Source: Diabrotica undecimpunctata
Taxonomy: Eukaryota; Arthropoda; Insecta; Coleoptera; Chrysomelidae
Assembly (NCBI RefSeq): GCF_040954645.1
Contig: NC_092803.1
Coordinates: 120,299,961-120,363,960, forward strand
Length of the DNA stretch: 64,000 nucleotides
Direction: 5' to 3'
The first letter of the stretch is position 1; every line of letters starts with the position of its first letter. This document shows, one piece after another, positions 11,858 to 22,899 of this stretch. The translations under genes were made by a program, and so were the position numbers. The notes beneath the pieces are model-generated. The model saw only the letters and a list, made by a program, of their open reading frames with translations, searched no databases and was not told the origin of the DNA.

Positions 11858-13533
11858 TTCTTCTTCATGTGCCTTGTCCGTTCCGAACGTTGGCAATCAA
11901 CATGGCTATTCTGACTTTGTTTACGGCAGATCTGAATAGTTCAGCAGATGACAATCCGAACCATTGCCGCAAGTTTTGGAGCCACGAGTGTCTTCTCCTC
12001 CCTGGACCCCTTCTGCTGTCTATTTTCCCTTGAACGATCAGCTGTAGTACTCTATATTTTTTATGTCTCATAACGTGACCCAAGTATTCCAACTTTCTTT
12101 TCTTTATACTTATTCCTACCTCTCTCTCTTTACCTATCCGGCGTAGTACCTCTTCGTTGGTCACGTGCTCAGTCCAGGATATACGTAATATACGTTGGTA
12201 AGCCCACATTTCGAAGGCCTCTACTTTTTTCATCAATGTTGCGGTCATTGTCCACGCCTCCATTCCATATAACAAAACCGGGAATACATAACATTTCAGA
12301 AGTCGAATTTTGAGAGGTAGGGTGAGGCTTTTAGAGGTGAAAATTTGCTTCATGCTAGTGAACGATGCTCTTGCCTTTTCTACTCTTATACGTATTTCCT
12401 TCGCTTGATCCCAATTTGAGTTAACTGTTGTTCCCAAGTAGATGTACGAATCCACGTGTTCAATTCTTTCATTGTCTAATATCAGTTGCTGTGGTGGTTG
12501 TTGGGTTTTGCTTACTAACATCCATTTGGTTTTTGTGATATTTAGTCTGAGTCCGTATTGTGCACTTGTTTTTTGTATCTTACTCATTAGGCAACTCAGT
12601 TCCTCCATGCTACTTGCTAAAATCACAGTGTCATCAGCATACCTTATGTTATTAATTATTTCTCCATTTATCTTTATGCCTTCTGTGCTTTTTTCGAGCG
12701 CTGTCTTAAATACTTCTTCTGAGTATATATTAAAGAGAATAGGAGACAAGATACAGCCCTGTCGTACCCCTTTCTTGATCTCAATTTTATTGGTCAATGT
12801 AGATCCTACTTTCACTTTAGCTGTTTGACCCCAATAGAGACTCGCTATTGTTCGAATGTCTCTGTAGTCGACTCCGATCTTATGGAGAACTTCAATTATC
12901 TTTTCGTGCTTTATATTATCGAATGCTTTTGCGTAGTCTATAAAGCATATGTACACGTCTTTGTTCATATCTCTGTAGCGCTGGATGAGTACCTGTAGAC
13001 TAAAAAGTGCTTCTCTTGTCCCAAAAGAATTCCGAAACCCAAACTGCGAATCTCCAATGTTATCCTCGCATTTTTTGCTTATTCTGTTGTAAATAACCTT
13101 GGTGTATGCCTTCGAAATGTGGTTAATTAGACTTATCATCCGATGTTGATCACAAGACTTTGCTTTTGGTTTTTTCGGTATGGCAACAAAAGTTGACTCT
13201 AGCCAGTCTTCAGGAAACTCCCCGCTGTTATAAATATTGTTAAAGAGTCTGACGAGTGAGTCTAGAAATTGACTATTTGTTTCGCACAGCATTTTCAATA
13301 CTTCCCCGTATACGTTATCGTTGCCTGGTCTTTTGTTATTTTTAAGACCCTTTATAGCATTCTCCACTTCTGATTTTAGAATAGACGGGCCAGTATCATC
13401 ATTGCTCAGTGTATACCTACTAGGACGGTCATCATTAAACAGTTGTTCCACATAAGTTTCCCAGATTCTAACTATTTTGTCGGGGTCTAGTTATAGATTT
13501 CCATTATCATCGCACAGCCCTTTCGATAAAAAC
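11858..13533 (-). mobile_element. 5'-truncated LINE insertion with 13-bp TSD
   Basis: CATATGATGTCAC at 11845-11857 is repeated at 13534-13546 and brackets a minus-strand LINE that ends at its 3' side in ATGAAGAAGAA. The truncation at the other side falls just before the RT domain. The insertion interrupts the inverted-repeat element described above, so it is the younger of the two. Confidence 0.85.
11865..13451 (-). CDS. LINE reverse transcriptase, 528-codon open frame
   Basis: The frame runs uninterrupted for 528 codons. Visible RT blocks are a finger region (LKNNKRPGNDNVYGEVLKML, about 36-55), motif A FIDYAKAFD (170-178), RQGCILSPILFN (230-241) and the catalytic YADD (271-274). A thumb follows, then a C-terminal region with AFEMWAYQRILRISWTEHV, LEYLGHVMRHKKY and a basic GKIDSRRGPGRRRHSWL. 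The order is that of RTE/Jockey-like insect LINE ORF2. The endonuclease is missing through 5' truncation, and one stop lies just upstream of the first Met, so it cannot mobilise itself. The lack of internal stops suggests a fairly recent insertion. Related relics sit at 52.05-52.86 kb, 54.4-55.3 kb and 61.98-62.03 kb. Confidence 0.9.
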   Translation of the reverse strand: MEQLFNDDRPSRYTLSNDDTGPSILKSEVENAIKGLKNNKRPGNDNVYGEVLKMLCETNSQFLDSLVRLFNNIYNSGEFPEDWLESTFVAIPKKPKAKSCDQHRMISLINHISKAYTKVIYNRISKKCEDNIGDSQFGFRNSFGTREALFSLQVLIQRYRDMNKDVYICFIDYAKAFDNIKHEKIIEVLHKIGVDYRDIRTIASLYWGQTAKVKVGSTLTNKIEIKKGVRQGCILSPILFNIYSEEVFKTALEKSTEGIKINGEIINNIRYADDTVILASSMEELSCLMSKIQKTSAQYGLRLNITKTKWMLVSKTQQPPQQLILDNERIEHVDSYIYLGTTVNSNWDQAKEIRIRVEKARASFTSMKQIFTSKSLTLPLKIRLLKCYVFPVLLYGMEAWTMTATLMKKVEAFEMWAYQRILRISWTEHVTNEEVLRRIGKEREVGISIKKRKLEYLGHVMRHKKYRVLQLIVQGKIDSRRGPGRRRHSWLQNLRQWFGLSSAELFRSAVNKVRIAMLIANVRNGQGT

Positions 13534-13739
13534 CATATGATGTCACAACAATCAATATTATGTCAATCTATAAGTTACTATCGCTAAATTTAACACCTCC
13601 TCTAGGTTCATCTCTTTTTATCTCACAACTTAATTTGTTTTCCATCTTTTGCGCTATTTTGCCGGTTATTAGCGCGTTCATCACTGTATATTCATAAAAA
13701 CATATAAAATCATCAGCGAGACGTAATTATTACTTACGA

Positions 13740-13860
13740 TATCTCAGGTTCTTCGTCTCTATCTAAACTACTCCTGCACCTCCTGGCAGCATCCAATATT
13801 AATTGGGTTCGACAGTGGTATTGGGATATTATTATACTGAATAGATTCGAACACGTTGTT
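13740..13860 (-). pseudogene. Possible upstream exon of the transposase-like gene
   Basis: On the minus strand a CTTTCAG acceptor (near 13.9 kb) leads to a frame with RTQLILDAARRCRSSLDRDE, then EPEI, ending at the donor-like ATATC|GTAAGT (13735-13740). Short N-terminal blocks of this type precede the acidic region in the insect family to which the 9.3-11.5 kb gene belongs, and the next acceptor is at about 11545. The intervening 2.2-kb intron would then hold the inverted-repeat element and LINE. There is no start Met in this frame, so the exon is partial or decayed. Confidence 0.4.
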
Positions 13861-13969
13861 TGTATCTACGCTTTTATAAGCAACTTTCTGAAAGAAATAT
13901 TCATTAACAGCAAGTTTAGTAGTTAGTATTAGTATCCCGGTATTTGTCAATGCAACATTTCACAATCTG

Positions 13970-15255
13970 ATGGTACTACTCATGTACAGCATAGCGAAAA
14001 CAGCTTTGCCTCTATAGGTCACGAAATGAGCATTGTAGATACGTAAATTGTATTTATTTACTGTGACCTTCAGAGATAGAGCTGTTTATGCTGCGCTGTA
14101 TAATATTATTCATTACATTACTAACAAAATAAGGGAATTTATGTATGTGAAAATTCTTAGAATGTCATAATCAATAGAGATCTAGAACAATATTGCGCCA
14201 TTTCACTCAACTCCAGTGAACAGTTTAATACGAACTGATTTAAATAATCGCAGTACCTATGAGCCAACACAGCTCAAGATCAACCGTAGAGTGCGTTCAG
14301 CAATTATATTAAGGAATTCCAATCCGTAATAATAAGGCAGCTCCCATTACCCACTGGCTCTCATTACCCCCATCAGATCTGCCTAGTTACCTATTTTCCA
14401 AATCAAAAACTTTGACAATAATGAGAATCAATTGTTTATTACATGTTACTAATCGATTGCAACCAACCTGCGACAAACTTAACTTAAAAATAGTTGGTAT
14501 ATTTTAATAAAATTAAAATAAAAATTTAGCCTAAAAGACGTAAACAAAAATATACTTACGATGTATTAGATTTCTCTGAGTAATAATACTATTCCTCACA
14601 CGCGTTATCTAAATTACACTGATCAAACCAAAACAGTTTATCTTGTAGTCTAACTCGACAAGACAGTTCTCTGGTTGTGTGTTGAAAAATAAATTTAGAG
14701 TGGGGTGCGTTTGCATTTCCAAATTTAAATACTTAGTAAGACCCGGTAAAAAATGAAAAACCAAGTATGGGAATTTTGCTACTTTAAAACCTAGCACCTC
14801 CTTGTATTTACTTGGTTATTTAATTGCAATGGAGCTGTACGGTGTTTTATATTTTTGTAAATGCATTCCAGTTGGGTACTTACTAGGTTTTGATATTGTA
14901 TATCTTTAAAAATACGATTCCTACGACAACCGAAATAAGCGCATTCGATAGAGAATTTTCCAAGTATAGGACACATCTGAAAAAAGTGATTATGAAAAAT
15001 ATGTCCCTTACTCTGTTTTGAATTTAGACGGCCGGGTCCTTGGCGTAGTCCTCTCTTTAGTAGAGATTGTATCTTTCATTTTGAATTCTGATTTTTGCTC
15101 TGCACTTTAAATGTTTCTTTGATAATCATAATCAGTTGCATTAGTATCTTAAACTCTCTTAGTGTTTGGATCAGGAATTTTCGATTGATTATCATATGCA
15201 CTCTTAAAGTCAATGAAGAGGTGTTGCCTTTCTATATCAGATTAAATTATAATTG
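13970..15255. other. No identifiable gene; splice-donor-like site near 14.56 kb
   Basis: Two short minus-strand frames (14609-14797 and 14791-14976) and a donor-like CATC|GTAAGT near 14560 are present, but no protein family is recognised. The stretch could contain further exons or flank of the transposase-like gene, but this is not supported strongly enough to call. Confidence 0.3.
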
Positions 15256-15256
15256 G

Positions 15257-17548
15257 TTTCAAATGAGTGTAGAGTAATAAATCATGAAGTGTCATAAAAT
15301 TTGCCTGAATTTCGGTGTCGTCATGGGCGTAGGCAAATGGACGGATGTCAACTTCGTCGTCAAAAATTGATGTACCTCAAAATATCATATTTTGGATATT
15401 TTGTGATAACCAATTTTATTTAATTTTTCGATTAACTTATTCTTCAAACTCGTATTCCATTATATGGTCATTAAAGCTAATTACATTTTTATTTATAAAA
15501 ACAAATTCACTTCCTTACTGAACGAATAAAAGCATTAGAAGAAACTGATAAGGGTATGACGCACCTCCTAATATTACTAAAAACTAAAATAAATCAACAT
15601 GAAGACTAATAACGCGTAATGAGGTTTTACTTACACTTTCAATATAATCCCTCTTTTATTTTATTATTATCATTCGACATTCGACATTCGAGTTAGTAAT
15701 TGTTACTACACCAATTAAACGTACAGTAATATTGTGATATAGAAATAGTGAAAAAGTTATAAAATGGCGACATTTACTCCAAAGAAAAGAGGTGTAAAAA
15801 ATTCTCCGCTATCTGTTAGTGAAAAAGTTATAATTTTAAATGTATATGATTGCATAAAACACGATCACCCTAGTTTGTCTGTGCAAGAAAGTGTTGAGCG
15901 ATGTGCCCGAATGACTGGAATTGGACAGTCCACGATTTTTAAATTATTGCGAGAAAGAAAGATATCAGGCCAGTTAAGTCCATGCAAGAGAAAATCAGGA
16001 AGACCAATAAAAATCTTAGGTGAAGACACCAAACGTGACATTCGAAGAAAAGTTCATTCGTTTTATTTTAAAAAGGAAATACCCACCCTTGACAAAATAC
16101 TAATGGAGATAAGCCAAGATAACGATATTCCTTTGATATCCAGAAAACTTTTATGGAAAACTTTAAAAAGTATGAATTTTTCCTGGGAAAAGCACAATCG
16201 AAAGGCACTATTACTGGAAAGTGATGAAATCATTTGCTGGAGACGAAAATATTTGAGAACTATAAAACAGTACCGCAGAGAGCACAAGAAAATTTTTTAT
16301 CTTGATGAGATGTGGATAAACGAAGGTTATATAGTCCAAAAAATGTGGCAAGATAAAAATGTAACAAGTGCTCGCCGAGCTTTCATAGAAGGCCTTTCGA
16401 CGGGTATTAAAGTGCCTTCGGGAAAAGGGAAGAGGCTTATAATTGCTCACATTGGAAGCGAAGAAGGATTTTTAAAAGAAGGTTTGTTAAGCTTTGAGTC
16501 GTGTCGGACGGGAGATTATCATGAGGACATGAATTCGGATGTCTTCGAAGACTACTTCAGGGAAATGTTAAAATTTCTTCCAGCTGATTCGGTCGTGGTT
16601 ATGGATAATGCAAGCTACCATCCAAGGCGCATAGAGAAGGTACCAACTTCATCTTGGAGAAAGCAAGAAATTATTAACTGGCTGTCAAATAAAGGTATTC
16701 AGTTTGAGACGAATTCAATAAAGAAGGAACTACTAGCCGTAGTAAAACAACATAAATCTCGCTTCATAAAATATGCCGTAGAAGATGTAGCAGAAAAGTA
16801 TAAAGTAACTGTGCTACGCCTACCGCCATATCATTGCGAATTAAATCCCATAGAACTTATATGGGCACAAGTTAAAGGATATGTTGCAAGGCACAATACC
16901 ACATTTAAAATGAAAGATGTCAAGGTATTGTTTGATCAAGCCATTATGGAAATCACATCAGAAAACTGGCAAAAAGCAATCCAGCATGTTTTAAAAGAGG
17001 AAGATAAAATGTGGGAACTGGACAACTTGGTCGATCAGGTGGTTGACCCTATAATTATAACACCAGGGGATGATGACAGTTCTTCGGATGAAGACTATAG
17101 TGATGTAGAATTGTAATAACGTATCCAGTAAAGTTTTTGTACTTTTTGTGAATAAATTGATTTAAACTCCCCACAAGTGTTTCAATATGTAAAGTTCATT
17201 CGTGTGTGTTTGTGAGTATTTCCCGATTTCGGTTCGTATATATTTTATTGTTACATTTTATATTTTTTTAATAACACTGTTCTGCTGTATTACATTTTTA
17301 TTTCCTTTAATATGATTTTTAAGAATGCATATTCTTTTGTCAATTAACCCACTAGCGCGCCTCTGGCTCAGTGTTTATCTGTCGATAACAATGGACTAAT
17401 CCCTTAAAACAGGGTGATACCTACCTGCTCTTTATGAAACGACAGAATTTTGCAATGCGGACGGAATTTATTGACGGATTATTGACGGATTACCCTGTAG
17501 CGCTTTTGAATACTTCATGAGATTTTATTACTCTACACTCATTAGAAA
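15257..17548 (+). mobile_element. Tc1/mariner-superfamily transposon with TIRs
   Basis: ATGAGTGTAGAGTAATAA at 15263-15280 has a perfect 18-bp inverted partner at 17525-17542, and weaker similarity continues on both sides (TTTC outward, ATGAAGT inward). The element is about 2.29 kb and holds a single intact transposase gene. TA lies directly outside the right end (17543-17544), but the matching left bases are AA, so the TA duplication expected for this superfamily is imperfect or the boundary is off by a few bases. Confidence 0.8.
15764..17116 (+). CDS. Intact mariner-superfamily transposase, apparent DD82E
   Basis: A 450-codon frame without stops begins at an ATG in the context ATAAAATGGCG. 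Residues 17-66 look like a helix-turn-helix DNA-binding region, followed by a GRP motif (SGRPIK, 78-83). The RNase H-fold catalytic core shows YLDEMW (D181), VVVMDNASYH (D281) and PPYHCELNPIELIW (E364), so 82 residues separate the second Asp and the Glu instead of the usual 34-39. A DD82E group of Tc1/mariner elements (Sailor) is described, and I place this near it from spacing alone. The tail is very acidic (DDDSSSDEDYSD). An AATAAA lies just downstream (about 17.15 kb). The intact frame and perfect TIR core suggest a young copy. The protein would excise and insert its own element in the nucleus. Confidence 0.9.
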   Translation: MATFTPKKRGVKNSPLSVSEKVIILNVYDCIKHDHPSLSVQESVERCARMTGIGQSTIFKLLRERKISGQLSPCKRKSGRPIKILGEDTKRDIRRKVHSFYFKKEIPTLDKILMEISQDNDIPLISRKLLWKTLKSMNFSWEKHNRKALLLESDEIICWRRKYLRTIKQYRREHKKIFYLDEMWINEGYIVQKMWQDKNVTSARRAFIEGLSTGIKVPSGKGKRLIIAHIGSEEGFLKEGLLSFESCRTGDYHEDMNSDVFEDYFREMLKFLPADSVVVMDNASYHPRRIEKVPTSSWRKQEIINWLSNKGIQFETNSIKKELLAVVKQHKSRFIKYAVEDVAEKYKVTVLRLPPYHCELNPIELIWAQVKGYVARHNTTFKMKDVKVLFDQAIMEITSENWQKAIQHVLKEEDKMWELDNLVDQVVDPIIITPGDDDSSSDEDYSDVEL

Positions 17549-17549
17549 T

Positions 17550-19185
17550 AGATTATAAATTAATGAGAGAATATAAACAATTTTTGTTTTAAAACTGTTA
17601 TTAATTTTACTTCGTGTTTAAAAAAATTATCTTCATATTTCAAAAAACCTTAGAAAAAAACAATTCGATATCGAATAATTCCTTCTTCCGGTTCTTAAGA
17701 TCCGACCCATTCTCAGGAAGTACTACGTTTCACAACGCAGGAAAAAGAATATTATTATCAATGTAACGAATGATAAAGCTCACACTAGGTACAATTCAAG
17801 ATTAAATAAGATACAAGATTAATTAATTTTAACCACGTTTCAGAAAAAAACCACCAAAAATCCCAAACCAAAAACGGATAACAGATAAACAATCCGGTGT
17901 AGATAATTTAAAATTGATGCACGCAAAACGGATTAAAATTGATTGATAAGAATAATTAAAAAATAGTGTTATTGCAAAATATAATTGTACTATAGGTAGG
18001 ATTTGAATCTACCTGTTCTGTACATATCAAGCACATTCTGCTTTATGTTAAAATTGCACATGTCGTGTCACCTTTAATCTGAAATTGCCAAAAATCGTCA
18101 ATATTACTTGTCAATGAACTCTCAACACTGAGAAATTAGATATCATCTGCGCTGTTGAGACGAGTTACTAATTTTACGCGGAGTGTTTGAAATTAGATAA
18201 ATTGATAGTGATGAATTGTCATTCTAACAAAAAGATTATCAGATTTTGAATTGTAGATTATAGTTTGTATATTTAAAAGAAATTGTTTGGCCTTGGAGAT
18301 CTTTCTGTACTGTGACGTGGAAGATCTTTTGTGTATTCGCTACATCTTCGCTACACATTCGCTCGTTTGTGACTTCGGATATGCTGTTAGGACTCCTATC
18401 AAACCTCTTCTGGGTAGAGATTTTGCTTCAGCAAGTACTGAAAACTTCTCTTTATAGCCCCCTCATGCTCGCCCGCTGAATCTTTTTCTATACTTTCTAG
18501 CTTCAGCAAATATCAGCCACAGAACCATCAATAATATTTCTTTTTATTCCTACAGCAACTCTGAATAATAGCTCGTTACCGCTGCATTTACTTCCCAAAA
18601 TCTATTTACTTTCCACGCTTTCAGTCTAGGTATTAACTTACGCTATAGCTTTATTTTATAATTATGTTAATGACTGTGATGATCATAGCTTCGCTTGCAG
18701 CGTCGATATGACCTACAGAGGGAACTATAGAACATCAAGCCTCTAGATCTGTTTTCATCTCACTCTGAGACTGAGATGAAAATCACTCACTCATTCCAAC
18801 TCTGAGGTGGAATTGATCTTTATATAACTGATTTTGAGTTAGAACCTTTCCTAAAAGTAAAATATTGTTCAGAACACTGGTAAAAGATGATAAGATGAAG
18901 ATAGTTTTGGAGAAGCTAACAAATTTCTCGATAAAAGTAAAACAGTTTTGAAAAGAGATGAGAGAATTGAACCAGGAAAATCAGTTGGCGTAGAAAATAC
19001 ATTAGATAGGTAAGCATAGGCGTGGACAGGTTTTTTAAGTGTGAATTCCAGTGCTGAAAATCGCCCTCCTATAATTTTTGAAACGAGTTACGCTTGTTTC
19101 TATATTAAATTATTGCATGATCGTAAGAAAAATATAAGTGGTCACAGTCACATATATAAAAAATACATTGAGAAAAATTCAGACT
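17550..19185. other. A+T-rich region, nothing recognised
   Basis: No long frame, repeat pair or RNA gene is supported. A short run at 18750-18800 repeats GAGACTGAGATGAAAAT-like and CACTCACTCATT-like words, a minor low-complexity patch. Confidence 0.4.
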
Positions 19186-19189
19186 GACA

Positions 19190-21740
19190 TTAAAAAATTA
19201 TTATAACAACACATTGCAATACCATTCGTCGCTGGAATGGTACGATTTTTTTAAATTCATCAACTACACCACCTTTATCTATATTTAGAACAAGTTCTTG
19301 TTCAACAAAAGGCACCATTAGATATTTCAAACAGTATTGCAGCATTATCGATCGAAGTATCGATTTTATTATGCTCAGCTTAGAAAAAGTTCTCTCAAAG
19401 TACAAGTACAACTTGGTTACAGGAATTGCCGAAAATTTTATCATTTGGTTGGTTGGTTAAACACTGGAAAAATCGATTTTCTATTATGCTGAGACATCCA
19501 ATCGAGCCAGTCGAGAGCTTTTCGAAGGTGTAAAATTTTTATTTTTCTGGAGAATTCAAATTAAAATGTTCTGAGGTGTATTTTAAATCTTGATTTCCTA
19601 GCTCATTTATATTTAACGATATGATTTTGGCTACTAAGTAAATATTTTTTTTATTCCTGGCCAAATTTAAAGTTTAATGACTTAATTATTCTGTCTAAAA
19701 GCGGATAAAATAAAAAGAGTTACACTTCTTTTTGTATCGTTGACTGTAAATACATTTCCAGTCATCATCATCATCATCATCATTCAATCTTCACTTATCC
19801 ACTGCTGGACATAGATCTCCCTCATAATTTTCCATCTATTTCGATCTTGTGCCTCTTGCATCCAATTCCTATGACAACGTTTTAGATCATCAGTTCAACG
19901 TGTTGGTGGACGACCTATGCTTCGGTAGGCATCATCTCTTGGTCTCCATTCCAGTATCCGCTTTGTCCATCTATTATCTATCATTCGAGCCACGTGACCT
20001 GCCCAGTTCCATTTCAGTGTTGCTACTCTCTCTACTGCATCAGCCACTCCTGTTCTTTGTCGTAGCTGGCGATTTGGGATCTTGTCTCGTAGTGAAACGC
20101 CCAACATAGCACGCTCCATCGCCCTTTGACACACACGGATCTTTTGAACTGTTCTCCTTGTCATGGTCAACGTTTCCGCACCGTAAGTTGACACTGGTAA
20201 AACACACTGATTAAACGTTTTTCTTTTAAGGCATATTGGTATATCAGACGATTTGAAAATATGGTTCAGCTTGCCGAAGGCTGCCCAAGTCAGTCTTATA
20301 CGACGGAGAAGCTCAACGATTTGGTTATCTTTTCCTATGCGAATCTCATGACCTAGGTTTTTATAGGCCATTACCTGGTCTATGGATCTTGTTCCTACGC
20401 ATATATCTTCGCTGACTACAAGATTTGTCATCATCTGGGTTTTAGATATATTTATTTTCAATCCCCCTTCTAACGAGGAAAGGTAGAGCTGATTTAAAAG
20501 TTCTTTGGCCTCATCTATCCTATCAGCTATTAGTACAATATCATCTGCAAACCTTAGATGGCTAAGCTTTTCTCCGTTTATGTTTATGCCCTTGTCGGTC
20601 AGTTTTGCCCTTTTACATATATATTCCAAAAGCGTAGTGAACAGTTTCGGCGATATGGTGTCCCCCTGGCGTACTCCACGTTGTATCCGGAATTTCTGGG
20701 TTTGACGATCACCCACTCTAACACTGGCTGTTGCGTTTTGGTATGTGTTTAATTATATTTATATACCGATAGTCAATTCGGCATTGTGTCAAGGCTTCCA
20801 ACATGTTTTGTTGATTTACGGTGTCGAATGCCTTTTCATAGTCGACAAATATTAAAGCTAGTGGTTTATTATATTCAGTGCATTTTTCTATAAGATTTTT
20901 TATTACCAGTAGGTGATCGTTTGTTCCATAGCCTTTTCTAAAACATTTCCAGTATTATTATCTAATCTAGTAAAAACTTTACATTTTCTCGGAGTAGGAA
21001 TGTCAATTTAAATCTTATCATAAAAGTCTTTTTTATTTGGAATAAATATTATCAAAAATAGATGGTTCAATCCTTAATTCCTCCAAACCAAGAGATAAGT
21101 TTGAAACTTCTTTTATAGTTTCACAAGAATCTGTGTCTGTTGATTGAAGTCATTTGCTAACTTTGACAAGCATTTGCAGAACTGGATGCATATTTCCAAA
21201 CACATAATAAAATAAAAGGATTTTATTGGATATAGTATCAGTTTACCTTCAGCTCTAGTTTTTGCATCAGTTGCGTCAACAACTGTCTATTCAAAGCATA
21301 CAGGTTCAATATTCTCCCACGAAATATTCAAATCATACAAAGTAGAATTTATTGTTTCAAAAATGGTTTCTGCATCAGTTAAATTTAAATGTTGGAATTC
21401 TACTAGCCTTACAAACTGGAAACATACGATCTTAAGGATATATCTAAAAACAATAGCATTCTGCTCGTGGCGAGTGACATCAGAAGTCTGGTCTGCAATC
21501 ACAGAAAGAAGCTGCTCTTTCACTGCCTTCTGAATATCCGTTAGAATTACATTTTTGAAATATTGTAAAATATAATTTTGAATGTAGTTTTTAAGATTAG
21601 TGCAGTTTTTTTGGGCCGATTCCAAGTATGCCATAAATGTAATGACATTTTTATTAAGAAGTTGTACAATTTTGAAAAACAATCCTTTTTCATTGTTTTC
21701 TTCCATTTCATCGTGACCGCGAAAAGGTTTTCCACTATTG
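19190..21740 (-). pseudogene. hAT transposase gene (ZMYM1-like), split by an RTE LINE
   Basis: The minus-strand N-terminal part (open frame 21287-21706) gives a DUF4371-like region with SVIADQTSDVTRHEQNAIVF, matching the first catalytic Asp block of ZMYM1-type hAT transposases. The C-terminal part (19190-19444) gives IPVTKLYLYFERTFSKLSII, a variant of the hAT dimerisation block, ending VPFQRRMVL. Between them the frame is decayed and interrupted by the RTE copy at 19763-20942. Function is lost. The remaining protein would have bound and cut hAT terminal repeats. Confidence 0.8.
19763..20942 (-). mobile_element. RTE-like LINE, copy B, with 11-bp TSD
   Basis: ACATTTCCAGT at 19752-19762 and 20943-20953 flanks the insertion. 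Its 3' end (left side) is a CATCAT run on the plus strand, that is a GATGAT tail on the coding strand. Reading from 20941 down: FVDYEKAFDTVNQQNML (motif A), a frame change near 20.72 kb, then IQRGVRQGDTISPKLFTTLL, FADDIVLIADR and KWNWAGHVARMIDNRWTKRI. A TGG-to-TGA stop follows GRPPTR at about 19893, and the last 35 residues are still readable. Two lesions over 1.18 kb mark this as the least decayed of the three RTE copies, but it is 5'-truncated. Confidence 0.9.
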
Positions 21741-22059
21741 ACTAGGGCTATAATTATATCAATTAGTTTCTTTATATAATATAAATTTTTTTATCGCTGC
21801 TTCTCTCTGTCTTTCAGTTCAGCTTTTTGTGATTTGGATTTGAAGATCTAAGTGATCTCTTTTTGGTATGTATTTAAACTCATATCAAAAATAGAACACT
21901 TGAGAAAGACAATCTGGCCAAAACAGCTGTAGTGATAATAATTTAAAACAAATTTTGTGAAGTGTTGAAAACAAAAGTTTTCATTATTTTATCGTTAATG
22001 TAGGAAAACCTTTAAAAATACTGTATATGATGGAATAAAATGTAACTGATAAATACCGA

Positions 22060-22745
22060 GACATGCATATTTGCAGATGATATAGTATTATTCTCCGAAA
22101 CAGCAGAAAAACACAATTTAGAGAAATGGAACTCAGAAGCCAAAAGATACAACATAAATATAGAGAAGACAGATAATGAAAATAACAAGAAAAAAAGACA
22201 AGGATGACCAAATCGAAGTGATGAGAGATCAACAAAAAATAAAACAAACAGACATATACAAATACCTAAGAACAGTAATAAATAACAGAGGAAGCATCGA
22301 GGACGATCTAAACAATAGACTAGAAAGTACAGGAAAACTGTTCCAGGCTATAAATAGAAGATTTTTCAACGACAAAGAAATAACAAAGAAAACGAAGATA
22401 ACAGTATATAAAACAATAGGTATATAGGCCAACGCTGACATACGGAGCAGAGAACCGGATCTTAAACAGAAGACACCAGAGTACTATGGAAGCAGCAGAG
22501 ATGAAATACCTCAGAAGAACGAAAGGGACAAAAACGACAGACAGACTCATAAATGAAGAAATAAGAAAGAAATTTAAAATTAAACCGTTACATGAAACAA
22601 TAAACGAGAAGAAATTAACATGGTTCGGTCATACAACGCGAATAGACAATAGCAGACAAGTGAAAAGAGTGTGAGAAGCTAAATCAATAGGGAAACAGAA
22701 GAGACAGATAAATAAATGAGTGGAACAGCAACATCAAAATTTGAC
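22060..22745 (+). pseudogene. LINE RT C-terminal relic
   Basis: The plus-strand frames give FADDIVLFSETAEK (catalytic motif C, 22.07 kb), IYKYLRTVINNRGSIEDDLN, PTLTYGAENRILNRR and EAAEMKYLRRTKGTK, ending in a KLTWFGHTTRID block. These are thumb and C-terminal signatures of an insect LINE family distinct from the RTE copies. Frameshifts occur at about 22.17 and 22.43 kb. The N-terminal RT and endonuclease are absent. Confidence 0.8.
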
Positions 22746-22899
22746 AGTATTTGCCAGTGTGTAAAACACATAAAGAAGTAATGTGACACAGGAATAGTAT
22801 AGAGATGCAGTAAGTCGTTTAATTGGGACATATTCTAAGAAATAAATAATAACTATTATCACAATTAATCAAAAATGAAAACTGTGAAATAAGGAAATA

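Larger units (their letters stand above)
11591..13690. mobile_element. 411-bp inverted-repeat (MITE-like) element split by a LINE
   Basis: Two arms of about 135 bp, 11591-11725 and 13556-13690, are inverted copies with only scattered mismatches. They share CTAATAACCGGCAAAATA, TAAGTTGTGAGATAAAAAGA and AGCGATAGTAACTTATAG. The outer ends read TATACAGTGAT, and TA at the edge suits a mariner-type MITE. Without the LINE at 11858-13533 and one TSD copy the element is about 411 bp and has no coding capacity. The internal part holds a near-palindrome (GCCACTGTCACAGTGGC). It seems to sit in an intron of the transposase-like gene. Confidence 0.75.

Noticed and set aside
12442..12828. 128-codon plus-strand frame
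   Set aside because: It is the antisense shadow of the LINE RT frame at 11865-13451.
17990..18020. GTAGGATTTGAATCTACC, another T-arm-like hairpin
   Set aside because: Upstream sequence does not fold into a cloverleaf.
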